Origin: Penicillus capitatus
Taxonomy: Eukaryota > Chlorophyta
Direction: 5' to 3'
NCBI GenBank assembly: GCA_965649825.1
Contig: OZ287698.1
Span: forward strand, 310,001 to 374,000
Length of the DNA: 64,000 nucleotides
Made by a program: the position numbers and the translations under genes. Below the pieces are notes generated by a model that had not been told where the DNA came from, made no database searches, and worked only from the letters and a program-made list of their open reading frames with translations. This document shows, one piece after another, positions 42,787-51,877 of this stretch (its first letter is position 1; the number at the start of each line of letters is the position of its first letter).

Positions 42787-43935
42787 TTAGTTGGACGGCG
42801 AGGCAGCGCCCACGTTCAATAGCATGTTGCCTGTACTCGGCAGATAGATGACATTACGGCTCTTGCCCATCGTCTCGGCGACCTCTTTGGCAGCCTCGAT
42901 GCGACGCAGTTCGACGAAACCGGGGCCGGCGCGAGCGGTGGCTTCAGAGATGAGCTTTGCAGCTTCACTCTCGCCCTCGGCCCGCGTCACAGCGGCGATC
43001 CTTTCCTGCGTGCGGAATATGATGTGACGTCTGTGATGTGACGTATCGCACTTGATCGGCTCGCAACACCACGAATTTCATCCGCTCTGCCTCCTGCTCT
43101 GCCACTTGTTTCGCCTCGACGGCTTTGGTGAACTGTACATGCATCATCTCTCACACTTCTCACTCTTTTCAAACGCACCTCGGTTCCAAAAGAGAGATGC
43201 GTAATGGACACATCGTCCAAGAGGATGTTGAATTCTTTGGCTCGTGCCGTGAGACTCGCCCGGATCTATTCAAGATCAAAAGTGTGAGATCCATCACACT
43301 TCTGAAATGACAGCTCACCGCTTGAGAGACTTGTTCTCTCTTTGTGATCAGATGCTCCGCATTGTACTGGGCCACGATCGCCTTGACCACTTCCGTTCCG
43401 ATGGACGGCAACACTCTCTCATCCCAGTCCAGCCCCAACGTCTACTCAGATCACACATTTTTCGAACGTGTCGTGCAGAGAACGATCACACTTTAAAAAT
43501 GAGTGGCAGCGCTTCTCTGTTGGGTTTGGAAAGCACACGCACTGTCATGTTCACCATCTGGAGATCTGTGCAAGCACTAGGATGGCATCTCTTTCGGAGA
43601 AGAGGCCTCCCGTGCCTTTGGTTCCGGTGACGGATGATAGAGATCTGGGGCGGGTGCGGACGTCCATCACATAGGGACGCTGTAGCACAGGGATCAGAAA
43701 ATGCGTTCCTTCTCCTGTCGTTTTGGGCAACACGCCGCGAAAACGATCAAAAAGAACAGCCCTTTCGCCGCCGTCAACTGAATGGATACATCAACGCGTG
43801 ACCTCGATCGTCGTCTGCCTCACCTGTATAGAGCGACGTCTGCAGGACGCCAGCGAACAGTCCGAGTCCCACGGAATATTTCGCCAAGTTGTTGAGAAGT
43901 CGTGCCAGAGCTTGAGCTGCTTGATTGTTTGCCAT
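42787..43935 (-). CDS. PHB1: Prohibitin 1 (mitochondrial inner-membrane scaffold)
   Basis: Seven exons give 285 residues, ordinary for PHB1. Motifs are an N-terminal hydrophobic segment ([18 protein letters not shown]), then [106 protein letters not shown] and the C-terminal [13 protein letters not shown]. Introns are 43006-43051, 43133-43178, 43266-43318, 43442-43491, 43566-43615 (GC-AG) and 43778-43823. Five of the six carry the shared intron motifs, the densest set in the window. The GC donor is required because AAAGGCACGG contains no GT and the join TGTK-DLQMV is conserved. Confidence 0.96.
43006..43051 (-). repeat. Prohibitin intron with tandem ACGTCACATCA
   Basis: This 46-nt intron holds ACGTCACATCA twice, separated by CAG, in the sense orientation. 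It is the reverse complement of the GATGTGACGT motif seen elsewhere. Confidence 0.7.
43266..43318 (-). repeat. Prohibitin intron with perfect AAGTGTGA/TCACACTT inverted repeat
   Basis: Within this 53-nt intron, AAGTGTGA (43280-43287 on the plus strand) and TCACACTT (43294-43301) form an 8-bp perfect inverted repeat with a 6-nt loop. Confidence 0.8.
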
Positions 43936-44001
43936 CTCTCAAACCAATCGTCGCTGCCAAATGTCAACATCTGAGACATTTTCCCGTTTTACGGATCGGC
44001 G

Positions 44002-45229
44002 ATGCTCAACTGTACTATTGTTGAGGGATTGCTATATCTCTACTGGATTCTCTGCTCCTCAGCTGCCCTTATCGCTCTACAGAACTGGCCATGGACGCAG
44101 CTTTTTCGGTAAGAGTGAGAGAACGTAGATGAGAAGCGAAAGAGTGAGATTCTAGTCGAGCTGTTCTATTGTCGGCAGCAAGAGGAAAGACGTGGTCCAC
44201 AAGGGACAAGAATCTGTCGGTCTTCTCTGTACCGTCTCTTTCCTCTGAGTTGTAAATCAAAAGGGATCGCCCTGTGTGGATGAAGGACTGGTCGGTGCCT
44301 CAGTTTTGCTTTTGGCATTTCTATGCTCTCGGGACAGCAGTCAGCTCAGCTCTCCTGTTCTGGTCGCTACAGAATCGATCCGTAAGCATCGTGAGAGAGC
44401 ACGGATCGGATCGGACTGAGCTCAATATGCCGATCGTGCTGCTCTTTCTCTTTTGGATGCACGTGGTGCGGAGATTACTCGAGACATGTTGTCTGATGAA
44501 GTATCCGGCTTCTGCCAAAATGCATCTGTTTGCATACCTCTATGGAATGAGGTCACTCACTCTTTTTTACCAAAAGAGTGACGTTGTGTCTGTGATTTAG
44601 CTACTACATTTCGGTGCCGGTTTCTGTAACGCTACCGTCTCTCTGTGCATCAACAAACATGAGAGTCATGGACATCGCAGAAATGGTCACCCAAATAAGG
44701 ACAGTCAATGAACGCCGCAAAATTGAAACGCTGTTTTTCGTGATGGTATCTCACTCTTTGCATTTTGCATGATGGTGCTACGATACCCCAGGGCATCATT
44801 CTCTTTCTCATGGGATCCTGGATTCAGTTTCGCTCACACTATCACCTTGCACATTTGCAGACGGGGAATGGAAACAAAGAAGTGTATCTCATTCCCAAAG
44901 GTCCGTCAACTAGCTCACTCGCCTACTGCATATGATGTGACATCCTTCTTCTTTTAGGCGGATGGTTTGAGTACGTATCCTGTCCGCATTACTTTGGAGA
45001 GATTTTGATCTACTGTGGATTCTCGTTGCTGAGTGGATGGCGACCATTGGTACTGCTCATCAATACATGGGTGGTATGTATTGTCTTTCGATCTCTGCTG
45101 CACCGCCGCTCTGTGTGTCCGTAGTTGCTGAATCTCATTTTGGGTGCTCGGGAGATGCATCGATGGTATATCCGTCGCTTTACAGAGTATCCGGTACATC
45201 GCCGCGCTCTGATTCCGTTTCTCTACTGA
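44002..45229 (+). CDS. SRD5A3: Polyprenol reductase / steroid 5-alpha-reductase SRD5A3
   Basis: SRD5A3 is an ER membrane reductase converting polyprenol to dolichol for N-glycosylation. Seven exons give 309 residues; introns are 44109-44155, 44216-44263, 44552-44600, 44746-44791, 44901-44957 and 45074-45124. Motifs are a hydrophobic start (EGLLYLYWILCSSAALIAL), ARGKTWSTRDKN, WSVPQFCFWHFYALG, HVVRRLLETCCL, GSWIQFRSHYHLAHLQ, LIPKGGWFEYVSCPHYFGE and EYPVHRAALIPFLY at the end. The GGWFEYVSCPHY block is the family's NADPH-binding/active region. The start was chosen to match the N-terminal membrane segment. The last 7 nt overlap the convergent METTL4 stop codon region. Confidence 0.93.
44552..44600 (+). 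repeat. SRD5A3 intron with perfect 10-bp TCACTCTTTT/AAAAGAGTGA hairpin
   Basis: TCACTCTTTT (44557-44566) and AAAAGAGTGA (44572-44581) are perfect inverted copies with a TTACC loop, filling most of this 49-nt GT-AG intron. The exon join ATG-AGC-TAC is phase 2 and restores the family sequence. Confidence 0.85.
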
Positions 45230-46573
45230 GTAACAGTGCCGAATTTCAGAACTTCGTTTCCCCAAGCCATCCATCCCGGAACGATCTCCCTCGCAAACAT
45301 CTCCAGACATCGCGTCTCCCGTTTTCCAATCAGAAGATCTCGCAACAGCAAATGCATCGGCGGTTTTCGAGAGTGCTCTCGCCGAGAATCCACGATCACA
45401 ACATCCCGCGGCACAGCGTCTAGCATTGCCGAAGGTACCGATACAGGAACCGTGAGAAACAGACGTTCGTATGGACGATGATGATGATTATCGAACGAAC
45501 TGATCACCTGCCCACGCCCATCGATCTTGATCCAATACCTCCGCCAACACATACATTCGATCCTGGACACAGGACGGGCGAGGTACACCATGTCGCAATG
45601 TGTTTGAGCTGCCACAGAGGAAGCTGTTGTTGAAGGAAGTAGTCTTGCAGCTTCATTCGGTTCGTCATCCAGAAACATACAAAGCTGATCTGAACATCCA
45701 ATAGATATGTGCATCGATACGCGGAGAAAGAGAAGGGTACGGTATCAGAGGTGTCCAGTAGCTGTGTGAAAGGAAGGCGATTGAGTTGCCTGTTTGGAAG
45801 GCTGCGATAAGGATGTTGCCGGTGAACACTCTTGTTCTCCCACGGCGGATCGACCAGTACCAATCCAAACTGCCCCTGCTCCTCGGCATCTGCCTTTCAG
45901 CTTTTCTCCGTGCGAAAACGGATGTGACGTCAACACCTTTCAGTAAGGGACCGAGTCGTGCGATGTCGGAAAGAAGGAAACCAGATTTCGGTGGCATGGA
46001 GATGAGACACTGATAGGCCTGACACGCAACCGTCACATCATCATCGTTACGGTGCACCTTGCCAAAGAGGTCTGCCCATCTTCTCACATATTTTGATGTG
46101 ACGGGCATCTATTGAAGAGCACCTTGTTCATCGCTCTCTCCACCGAGCTTACGGAACTTGGGTTTGACACACCCCTTCATCTTCTCCAACGCCGGCCAAT
46201 CCACAAAATCCTGTTCCGGACATTCACCTTGTGCCACTTGACCAGGCAGTTCATTGCAAGTGCCATTGCTGTCGATCCAGCAGGACAATGTGTGAGAGTG
46301 CCCTCCATTTCTCACTCTTTCGTCTTCAAACACCTCAAACGCTCTCAACAAGAGTGGCATGATGACACGGTGCTCTGCGTTCGCTCTCTCTTCCTGTGCA
46401 TTTGCTTGGTACTCTTTCCCTCTCTTTCTTCGTCTCTTTACGCACCGTCCCTTCATGCAGACCCGTGAGGTAACGATGTGACTGGCGAACGCATTTGACG
46501 ACTGACCATGTGCGTCTTCGGTACGTCCGAGAGATTTACCTCTCGGATCTTGGCGTCGAGCTGTCGCCGTCAA
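45223..46573 (-). CDS. METTL4: METTL4-like MT-A70 family N6-adenine methyltransferase
   Basis: The catalytic DPPW motif is in LVLVDPPWENKSVH. Upstream, SGFLLSDIARLGPLLKG corresponds to the family segment before it. Downstream, RPYERLFLTVPVSVPS, VDSRREHSRKPPMHLLLRDL and RCLEMFAREIVPGWMAWGNE with LKF are the METTL4 C-terminal signature. The upstream frame 46109-46573 contains CVKRRRKRGKEYQ and PLLLRAFEVFEDE, typical of the METTL4 N-terminus. It ends directly against an ATG, but a GTAAGC intron (44 nt) can join the two parts, so it is treated as the same gene. Several joins are provisional. METTL4 proteins methylate U2 snRNA or DNA; the target here is unknown. The stop at 45223-45225 overlaps SRD5A3. 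Confidence 0.8.
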
Positions 46574-46670
46574 CGTTGGCCGGTCGTCTCAACAACGACG
46601 TCATTCGTCGTTAACTACTGTGCGTTTAATGTACTAACGGATGCGAGCCGAGTCTCGGAGTGACCTGCCA

Positions 46671-47714
46671 ATGTCGACGGCACATGACTTCCTATTTACT
46701 CCTCAGGTCCCAGCCAACGCATTTTCCCGCCATTCTCAAAACCCGCTGTCATTTCAGGTATACCGACCGAAGATCACGCATCGAAGACGAACAGCGCCGA
46801 GCAATGTCACGCGCGATACGCTCGAAGAAAACGATGAACAAGAGCGACAGCGTTGGAATCGACGTCTCGCTAGATACCAAATCTACAACCACGAGCAGTT
46901 CCACCACACTCGAGTGAATGCTTCGCACAGATATCGACCGATAGAGGAGGGGGGCGATTCTGTAGCCGCTTGAACGGGGAAGGACGTTTTGGGATAACTG
47001 GAAGATCGTCGACAAGAGTCGGGGGAAATACGAAGCCGCACAGGAGTATCGGCCACTGAACCCAATACTCAACACCCTTGACAACTATCCAAAGCCACCT
47101 CCATCTGGAAAGTACGCCTGTGTGTCTGCTTCGCCCTTGCCTGCGAAGCTCCATCGTCAGAGGCCGTGTCAAGAGAACGGCAGATCCCAGTCCAGTCCTT
47201 GTACCGTGGATGGAGGAAGAGGATCGTCCGCTTAGCGATCCGACCGTCTCGGAGCCCATCGTCGTGCCTTACCGTCCGCCAACGTCGTTACGAAGTGCTA
47301 ACTTGCGTTTCGGCGATTACGATCCGATTAGGTCGATCAACGCTTTACTCGACATCGTCTCTGTGCATCGTGTGCACGACTACAGATGCGATTGGATTGT
47401 GGAACCGGAGGATTGTCGACGCCGTGATGACGCGGGCTATCTTCCTCTCAAAGGTCACATCACTTATCGGATCGTTCACCGTGATGCGCTTGCACCGGAC
47501 GGTAGGGAGAAGGCACGTGATCGAAGGAGTGAGCATGGGGATTGAGAGCAGAGAGGAGGATCTCGCTGTGCGAGGGGGCAAGAAGAAAATACCCTTGCCG
47601 GCCGAACAGGGGATCTACGATCCGATTAAGAATGCCTGGCTGGTAGCGCCAGAGAATAAACAGATCTGCGTCGGGCTGGCATTTGCGCCGGTACCGAAAT
47701 ATCATTTTCGTTAG
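46671..47714 (+). CDS. Uncharacterised multi-exon protein
   Basis: Not recognised. Coding-like segments on the plus strand begin MSTAHDFLFTPQVPANAF and continue with TVYRPKITHRRRTAPSNVTR-type basic sequence, then WDNWKIVDKSRGKYEAAQEY and YRPLNPILNTLDNYPKPP. Next come PIVVPYRPPTSLRSANLRFG and DYDPIRSINALLD, and the gene ends GKKKIPLPAEQGIYDPIKNA and APVPKYHFR at 47714. Phrases such as PIKNAWLVAPE and RPLNPILN recall structural proteins with low-complexity, Pro/Arg-rich character, but no domain is assigned. Exon joins are not settled. It converges with isopentenyl phosphate kinase, 20 nt between stops. Confidence 0.4.
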
Positions 47715-47734
47715 AGCACAAGCAGTGATGGATG

Positions 47735-48914
47735 CTACAGCGTTTTAACATCTTGTACGGCAGATACGCGGGTTCCTCGCCATTGGGGAGCGTCAAAAAC
47801 GCACGTGCCTTCTAGCAATATCTGTTGGCCAGATTCGGACGCCGCCTTGCAAATGAATACATGCCGACCGTGCGACGCAATGTCGGCACATTCAATGACC
47901 TTGCCATGAATACCGCCTGTACGACGCAAAGGCAGATCGAGCGCTATGTGTCGCGATTCTGTCGGCATGACCTGTGGTATCGTGTGTCTGGGTCGTGAAA
48001 TGCACCTGCGATGCATCGCCATCCGCATACCATTCACCATCTAAGCATCACACAAAGGCGTCACCCTTATGAGACATGCCAACGATGTTTAACTCTCATG
48101 GACGAAGATCTGACGAATGAGTTGTGCGTTCTCCTCTTCCGGCGAGCGATCGTAGAGACCGTCTACGTTTGTCTGGACATCGATGCCGTCGACGTCAAGA
48201 CTGAGGGAGGTTTTGTGGGAGACGGACCAGAAAGACGACGTACTCTGGTTCGAGTGCGGAGGCGAGATGTTTGATGATGACATCGCCACTGCTCACAAAA
48301 CAGCGACGGTCACACTTCTCACTCTATCTGTCACATCACCTGAGAATGGTACACCCTTGCTTCTCGTCCAGAATACAGTCGCCATGCAGCACAGGAACGA
48401 ATCCCGCTTCCAGCAGCGCCGCGATTCCGTCGACGGATCCGTCAGCGACCTGCCACGTGAACTGCGCTGAGTTAAGGCGCCGTCGATCCGTGTGCCTCGC
48501 CTGGCGATTCGACGTCGTCCAGAAGCCACACGGGGAAACGCCGACGGCCGGAATGCCGTTGTCGATCAAGGCAGACACCACCATCGTATTGAGCTTTCGC
48601 ACCGAATTCCTGAACCACAGCGGCCAGTCATAGCGATCCGTTCGATCTCCAACGACCCACCGCGTTTCGACGAATCCTGTTCGAACGGCGGCTTTGTGAA
48701 CGCCGCCTCGATCGACGCCGGTCCGACTGGCCTGAAAATGCCCGAACGATCCCGCGCCGTGCACGACGACAAAGTCTGCCGTCGAGTTCTGAGCATAGAC
48801 CTGCTTCAATTGCTCCGCGACGTCGCAAAGGACGGATCCGTTGAGTGTCTCGAAAGAGGCTTTATCGGTTACAGCAGCCCCTCCCAATTTCACGATGAAT
48901 CGTATGGCAACCAT
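47735..48914 (-). CDS. IPK: Isopentenyl phosphate kinase (amino-acid kinase fold)
   Basis: IPK phosphorylates isopentenyl/dimethylallyl phosphate to the diphosphate, feeding isoprenoid synthesis. Six exons give 304 residues; introns are 47917-47971, 48041-48093, 48173-48227, 48289-48339 and 48610-48660. Motifs are IRFIVKLGGAAVTDK, the conserved VVHGAGSFGHFQA containing the catalytic His, VRKLNTMVVSALIDNGIPA, AGFVPVLHGDCILD, ILSGDVIIKHLASAL, VFLTNVDGLYDRSPEE and HDTTGGIHGKVIECADIA. All are in family order. The gene is known from archaea, plants, algae and scattered other eukaryotes. The 48289-48339 intron contains GATGTGACAG, AGAGTGAGA and AGTGTGACC in tandem. Confidence 0.94.
48289..48339 (-). 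repeat. IPK intron carrying all three shared motifs in tandem
   Basis: In sense orientation this 51-nt intron runs GTGATGTGACAG, then AGAGTGAGAAGTGTGA. The 16-nt block AGAGTGAGAAGTGTGA recurs exactly in prohibitin intron 43133-43178. Confidence 0.8.
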
Positions 48915-49375
48915 ATAAACACGGCGCAAGTCATTCAAGTGACCTTCAGTCTCTCGATAAGATTAGAAAACGACATGTCCCATGCGATATAACCGACTCC
49001 TGTTGAATCCTCTCTTCGGATGGCCTTGATCCGTCCTGTCTACGAGAGTGGTATTGGTCGGTGATGAATGTATACTGTCTACGAGCGACAAATCTCGATA
49101 CTGCTCATGAAAATAGCTCCTATGCCCGAAAACGCAACCCAAACGCCATCACATACTTCACACCCTTCATGTCTACATGCATTGCGCCGTACTTTGATTT
49201 ATTATTCAGCAAGTGGGTATTACACTGCAAAGGACGGTCCAGGAAGATAAAAATGTACAGTAGTAGATAGAAAGGTGAGGAAATCACGCAGGACAATCAC
49301 AACTAAGACTTGAGTCATGAGTACGTTGCGGTGAACGGAATGGTGTCTCGAGCTGTGGCGCATCCATGCTATGGT
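48915..49375. other. Intergenic region downstream of MGAVCC gene and upstream of IPK
   Basis: About 460 bp holding the IPK promoter side and the 3' side of the next gene. Short frames only; no motif or RNA gene recognised. Confidence 0.4.
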
Positions 49376-49783
49376 TTATTGATCGTTTGAAAGATCCCCT
49401 CTCGACTTCGCTCGCATGATGGTACCGGAGGCAGCGACTTCCACAACGAATTCCTCTTCCTCTGTCGTGGCGTCGTTGGTCATCGTCCCCACGACAAAAT
49501 CTTGAGGCTCAGTGACGGGTTCTCGAACACCGGTCTCCGAATCTGTTGTCTCGTCATCTTCTTCGGAGGACGGCTGGGTGCTGCTCTGTTCTTCGTGTTG
49601 GGGAGCATGCTCATCGAATTGGCTGTAGATGTGGACACCATCTTCGCTCGTGTGACTGCTCTCAGATGCAAATTGCGGTTTCGTTTCCTCGTTATGGACT
49701 GGATTATCGCGAGGTTTTGCCTGGGCAACGGGAATGGACGGCTCTTGCGAGCGGCGTCTCTCAGAACAGCAAACCGCTCCCAT
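49376..49783 (-). CDS. Small acidic MGAVCC-type (dual-acylated) protein
   Basis: A single open frame of 135 codons begins MGAVCCSERRRSQEP. Gly2, small residues and adjacent Cys5-Cys6 followed by Ser and basic residues are a textbook myristoylation-plus-palmitoylation signal, so plasma- or endomembrane attachment is inferred. The rest is disordered and strongly acidic (PSSEEDDETTDSETG; ATTEEEEFVVEVAAS). It ends RAKSRGDLSNDQ. No enzyme domain or family is recognised. It is similar in style to the MGxxC genes at 10.0, 11.2 and 51.0 kb but without shared sequence beyond the signal. Confidence 0.6.
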   Translation of the reverse strand: MGAVCCSERRRSQEPSIPVAQAKPRDNPVHNEETKPQFASESSHTSEDGVHIYSQFDEHAPQHEEQSSTQPSSEEDDETTDSETGVREPVTEPQDFVVGTMTNDATTEEEEFVVEVAASGTIMRAKSRGDLSNDQ

Positions 49784-50555
49784 CCGTTCGGGTCGTCTCT
49801 ACACGGGACGAATGGCAACGAAGAGACGTTGTGCAGCGCACTGCGCGAAATGGCGTTAAATAACGTCTTGATAAGATGTAAGCCGCAAAACGCGTTTGCC
49901 TCGATGGCCGCGTCTGGATTGGTGCGCAGCGACGAACGTTTAGGAATCTTTGAGATTCCAGCAAGGCTCTGAAGGTTCAACCGCTGAGTTTTGTCATGTA
50001 CATTGCAAATGATGATTCGGAAACCGTCGTCCATTGGTGGACTTCGACAACCGGATGCCACCCATTCGGCTTTGCATCTCGTTTCATCAGAATCGTCCTC
50101 AAACATCACGGCTCTACAAATACCGCGCGTTGCTTATCTGCGGAACCGAAGGCGAAGTGTCGCGGCGGAGACGACGTCGTGAGCTGAAGGAAGACGCTCT
50201 CCAAACCGAAGGCCTTCCGTTGTGTCGTGCCCAGATCGTAGACATCGGCCAAACACGGCGACGGGACTGTGGCGCTTCTCATCCGCATCGCGGTCTGTCT
50301 ATCTCAAGCTTGTCTGCAGGTCACTTAACGGTTGGGCGAATGGTGTCGTCTCGTCGCATTGGGAACTCTTTATGAACAATCGACCATTGAGCGGCATCTT
50401 GACAGAAAAGAGCTACTCTACTCATCGCAGTAACAACGTACACACACTCAAGCAGTGTACATCATAGCCAGAAACAATTCTGCAACGGACCGTTGAGGCA
50501 ATATACGCAAACGCATGAGCTTGATAGGGAGAGAGAGATATCAAGTGTTTATTTT
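49784..50555. other. Unresolved region between two MGxxC genes
   Basis: Overlapping frames occur on both strands near 49990-50375 (for example plus MYIANDDSETVVHWWTSTTG and minus MMFEDDSDETRCKAEW). Neither gives a convincing spliced protein or family match, so none is called. Confidence 0.3.
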
Positions 50556-51053
50556 CTACCCGCCACCTGCGCTCTCTCCTGCTGCTGGAATGCATGTTTC
50601 GGTTACGTCAATGTGGCTGACAGTACTGTGATGCAGCCCAGTTTCCGTCAGTCCAGCTGTTCCGACGACGTAGCTGAAGTAGGACCAACTGGAATCGGAC
50701 TCCAATTCACTCCTATGGCGCTCTTCCATCTGCTCCCCAACAGCACCTCTCTGATAAAACAGTGGATGGACGAATCCAGCTTCGCATGGTTCGTCTGTCG
50801 AGCGGTGCGCCCCAGGAGGCATGGCAGGTCGGTCATGTGACCCAGATGGACGTGGAACGGGGCCGTTTTGTCGGGAAGTGGGCATTGGATTGACAAGACA
50901 GTGCCTACGGTTAGGAATAGCCGCCTCGTATCGGTGTCTTTGTGGATAGGATGGTTTCTCTCTTTGGGTGACGACTCGACGTGGCATGTGATCCGACCAA
51001 GAATCTGAGCAACGCGCTTTGTGCGTATTCCCTTTGAAACAGACGGAACCCAT
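50556..51053 (-). CDS. Small MGSVC-type protein, Pro/Arg/His-rich
   Basis: The protein starts MGSVCFKGNTHKARCS, again Gly2 with Cys5 for acylation. It runs 165 codons to the stop at 50556 without an intron. The middle is basic and Pro-rich (NPMPTSRQNGPVPRPS) and the end is Ser/Gly-rich. The same frame is open well upstream of this Met, so the start is chosen only because of the acylation-type N-terminus. Not recognised; it could be a chance frame. Confidence 0.4.
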   Translation of the reverse strand: MGSVCFKGNTHKARCSDSWSDHMPRRVVTQREKPSYPQRHRYEAAIPNRRHCLVNPMPTSRQNGPVPRPSGSHDRPAMPPGAHRSTDEPCEAGFVHPLFYQRGAVGEQMEERHRSELESDSSWSYFSYVVGTAGLTETGLHHSTVSHIDVTETCIPAAGESAGGG

Positions 51054-51877
51054 GTTGTCTCGCGATGATACGAATGCCGGTCTATCGCAAATGACGCAAT
51101 GCCACACTGCCTTGTCTTTGACTGGATGAAGTGCGGCGAGGAATTCTTGAGAAGGGATTTGGAAAACCGTCGTCCTGCGGTCCGTTGAAGCTAAGGTGAG
51201 GCACACGGCAAGAAAGGGCGGCAGAATGAGAAAAGGACGCGAGATGGTATCGCTGCACGTCTGTAAAGCGGTCGCTATGGTCGTACGGCGACTTTTGTTG
51301 ACCAACCGGTGTTTACGCCTGCAAGCTGTACCGTTTCGCTGCCGCGTGTGCGACAGCGCGGCACATGTCAAGGAGATCTTTATCGCCTGCGTTTGCCGCC
51401 GACGCCTTGTCAGTCCATACCCGCGACATGAATCTCCATCGCGATGCTTTAACAGAATCAGACGCGCGTGCATCAATTCTTCACTTTTGCAAACGCACGT
51501 CGCTGTCGGACAGGAAAGACAGACTCGACGATATATACCAGCTGGCAGTATAAGCGATGGGTAGGCCACAGGTAAAATGCACAGACTACAGAGAATCCTT
51601 CCAGGCATACATTGAAGCCACTGTCTGTCTTTTCACTCTCTCTCTCTACTGACAGGCGCCCCAGTGATCGACATCTCAGTAGTTTAGGCAGCAGACTGTG
51701 TGGGAGTGAAGTGGTCTGTGTCTGTGATGATGGACGACGTGGATAGCGTCTGTTCAGATTGCATCATGTCGAGCATCGTTGCTTTCCTTCGCGCCCTGCG
51801 CTATTCTTGTGATGGGACGGCGTTAGGTGTCGTCGGTACCTGTTATTCGTTGCTTCGATCGTTCAAGTATCTCTTCG
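51054..51877. other. Region upstream of the exonuclease gene; no clear gene
   Basis: About 820 bp with long overlapping Arg/Cys-rich frames on both strands that look compositional. A short CTCTCTCT run occurs at about 51637-51647. Nothing is supported. Confidence 0.3.

Noticed and set aside
49502-49972. 156-codon plus-strand frame opposite the MGAVCC gene
   Set aside because: Antisense shadow: hydrophobic composition arises from the complement of the acidic run, with no start context or motif.
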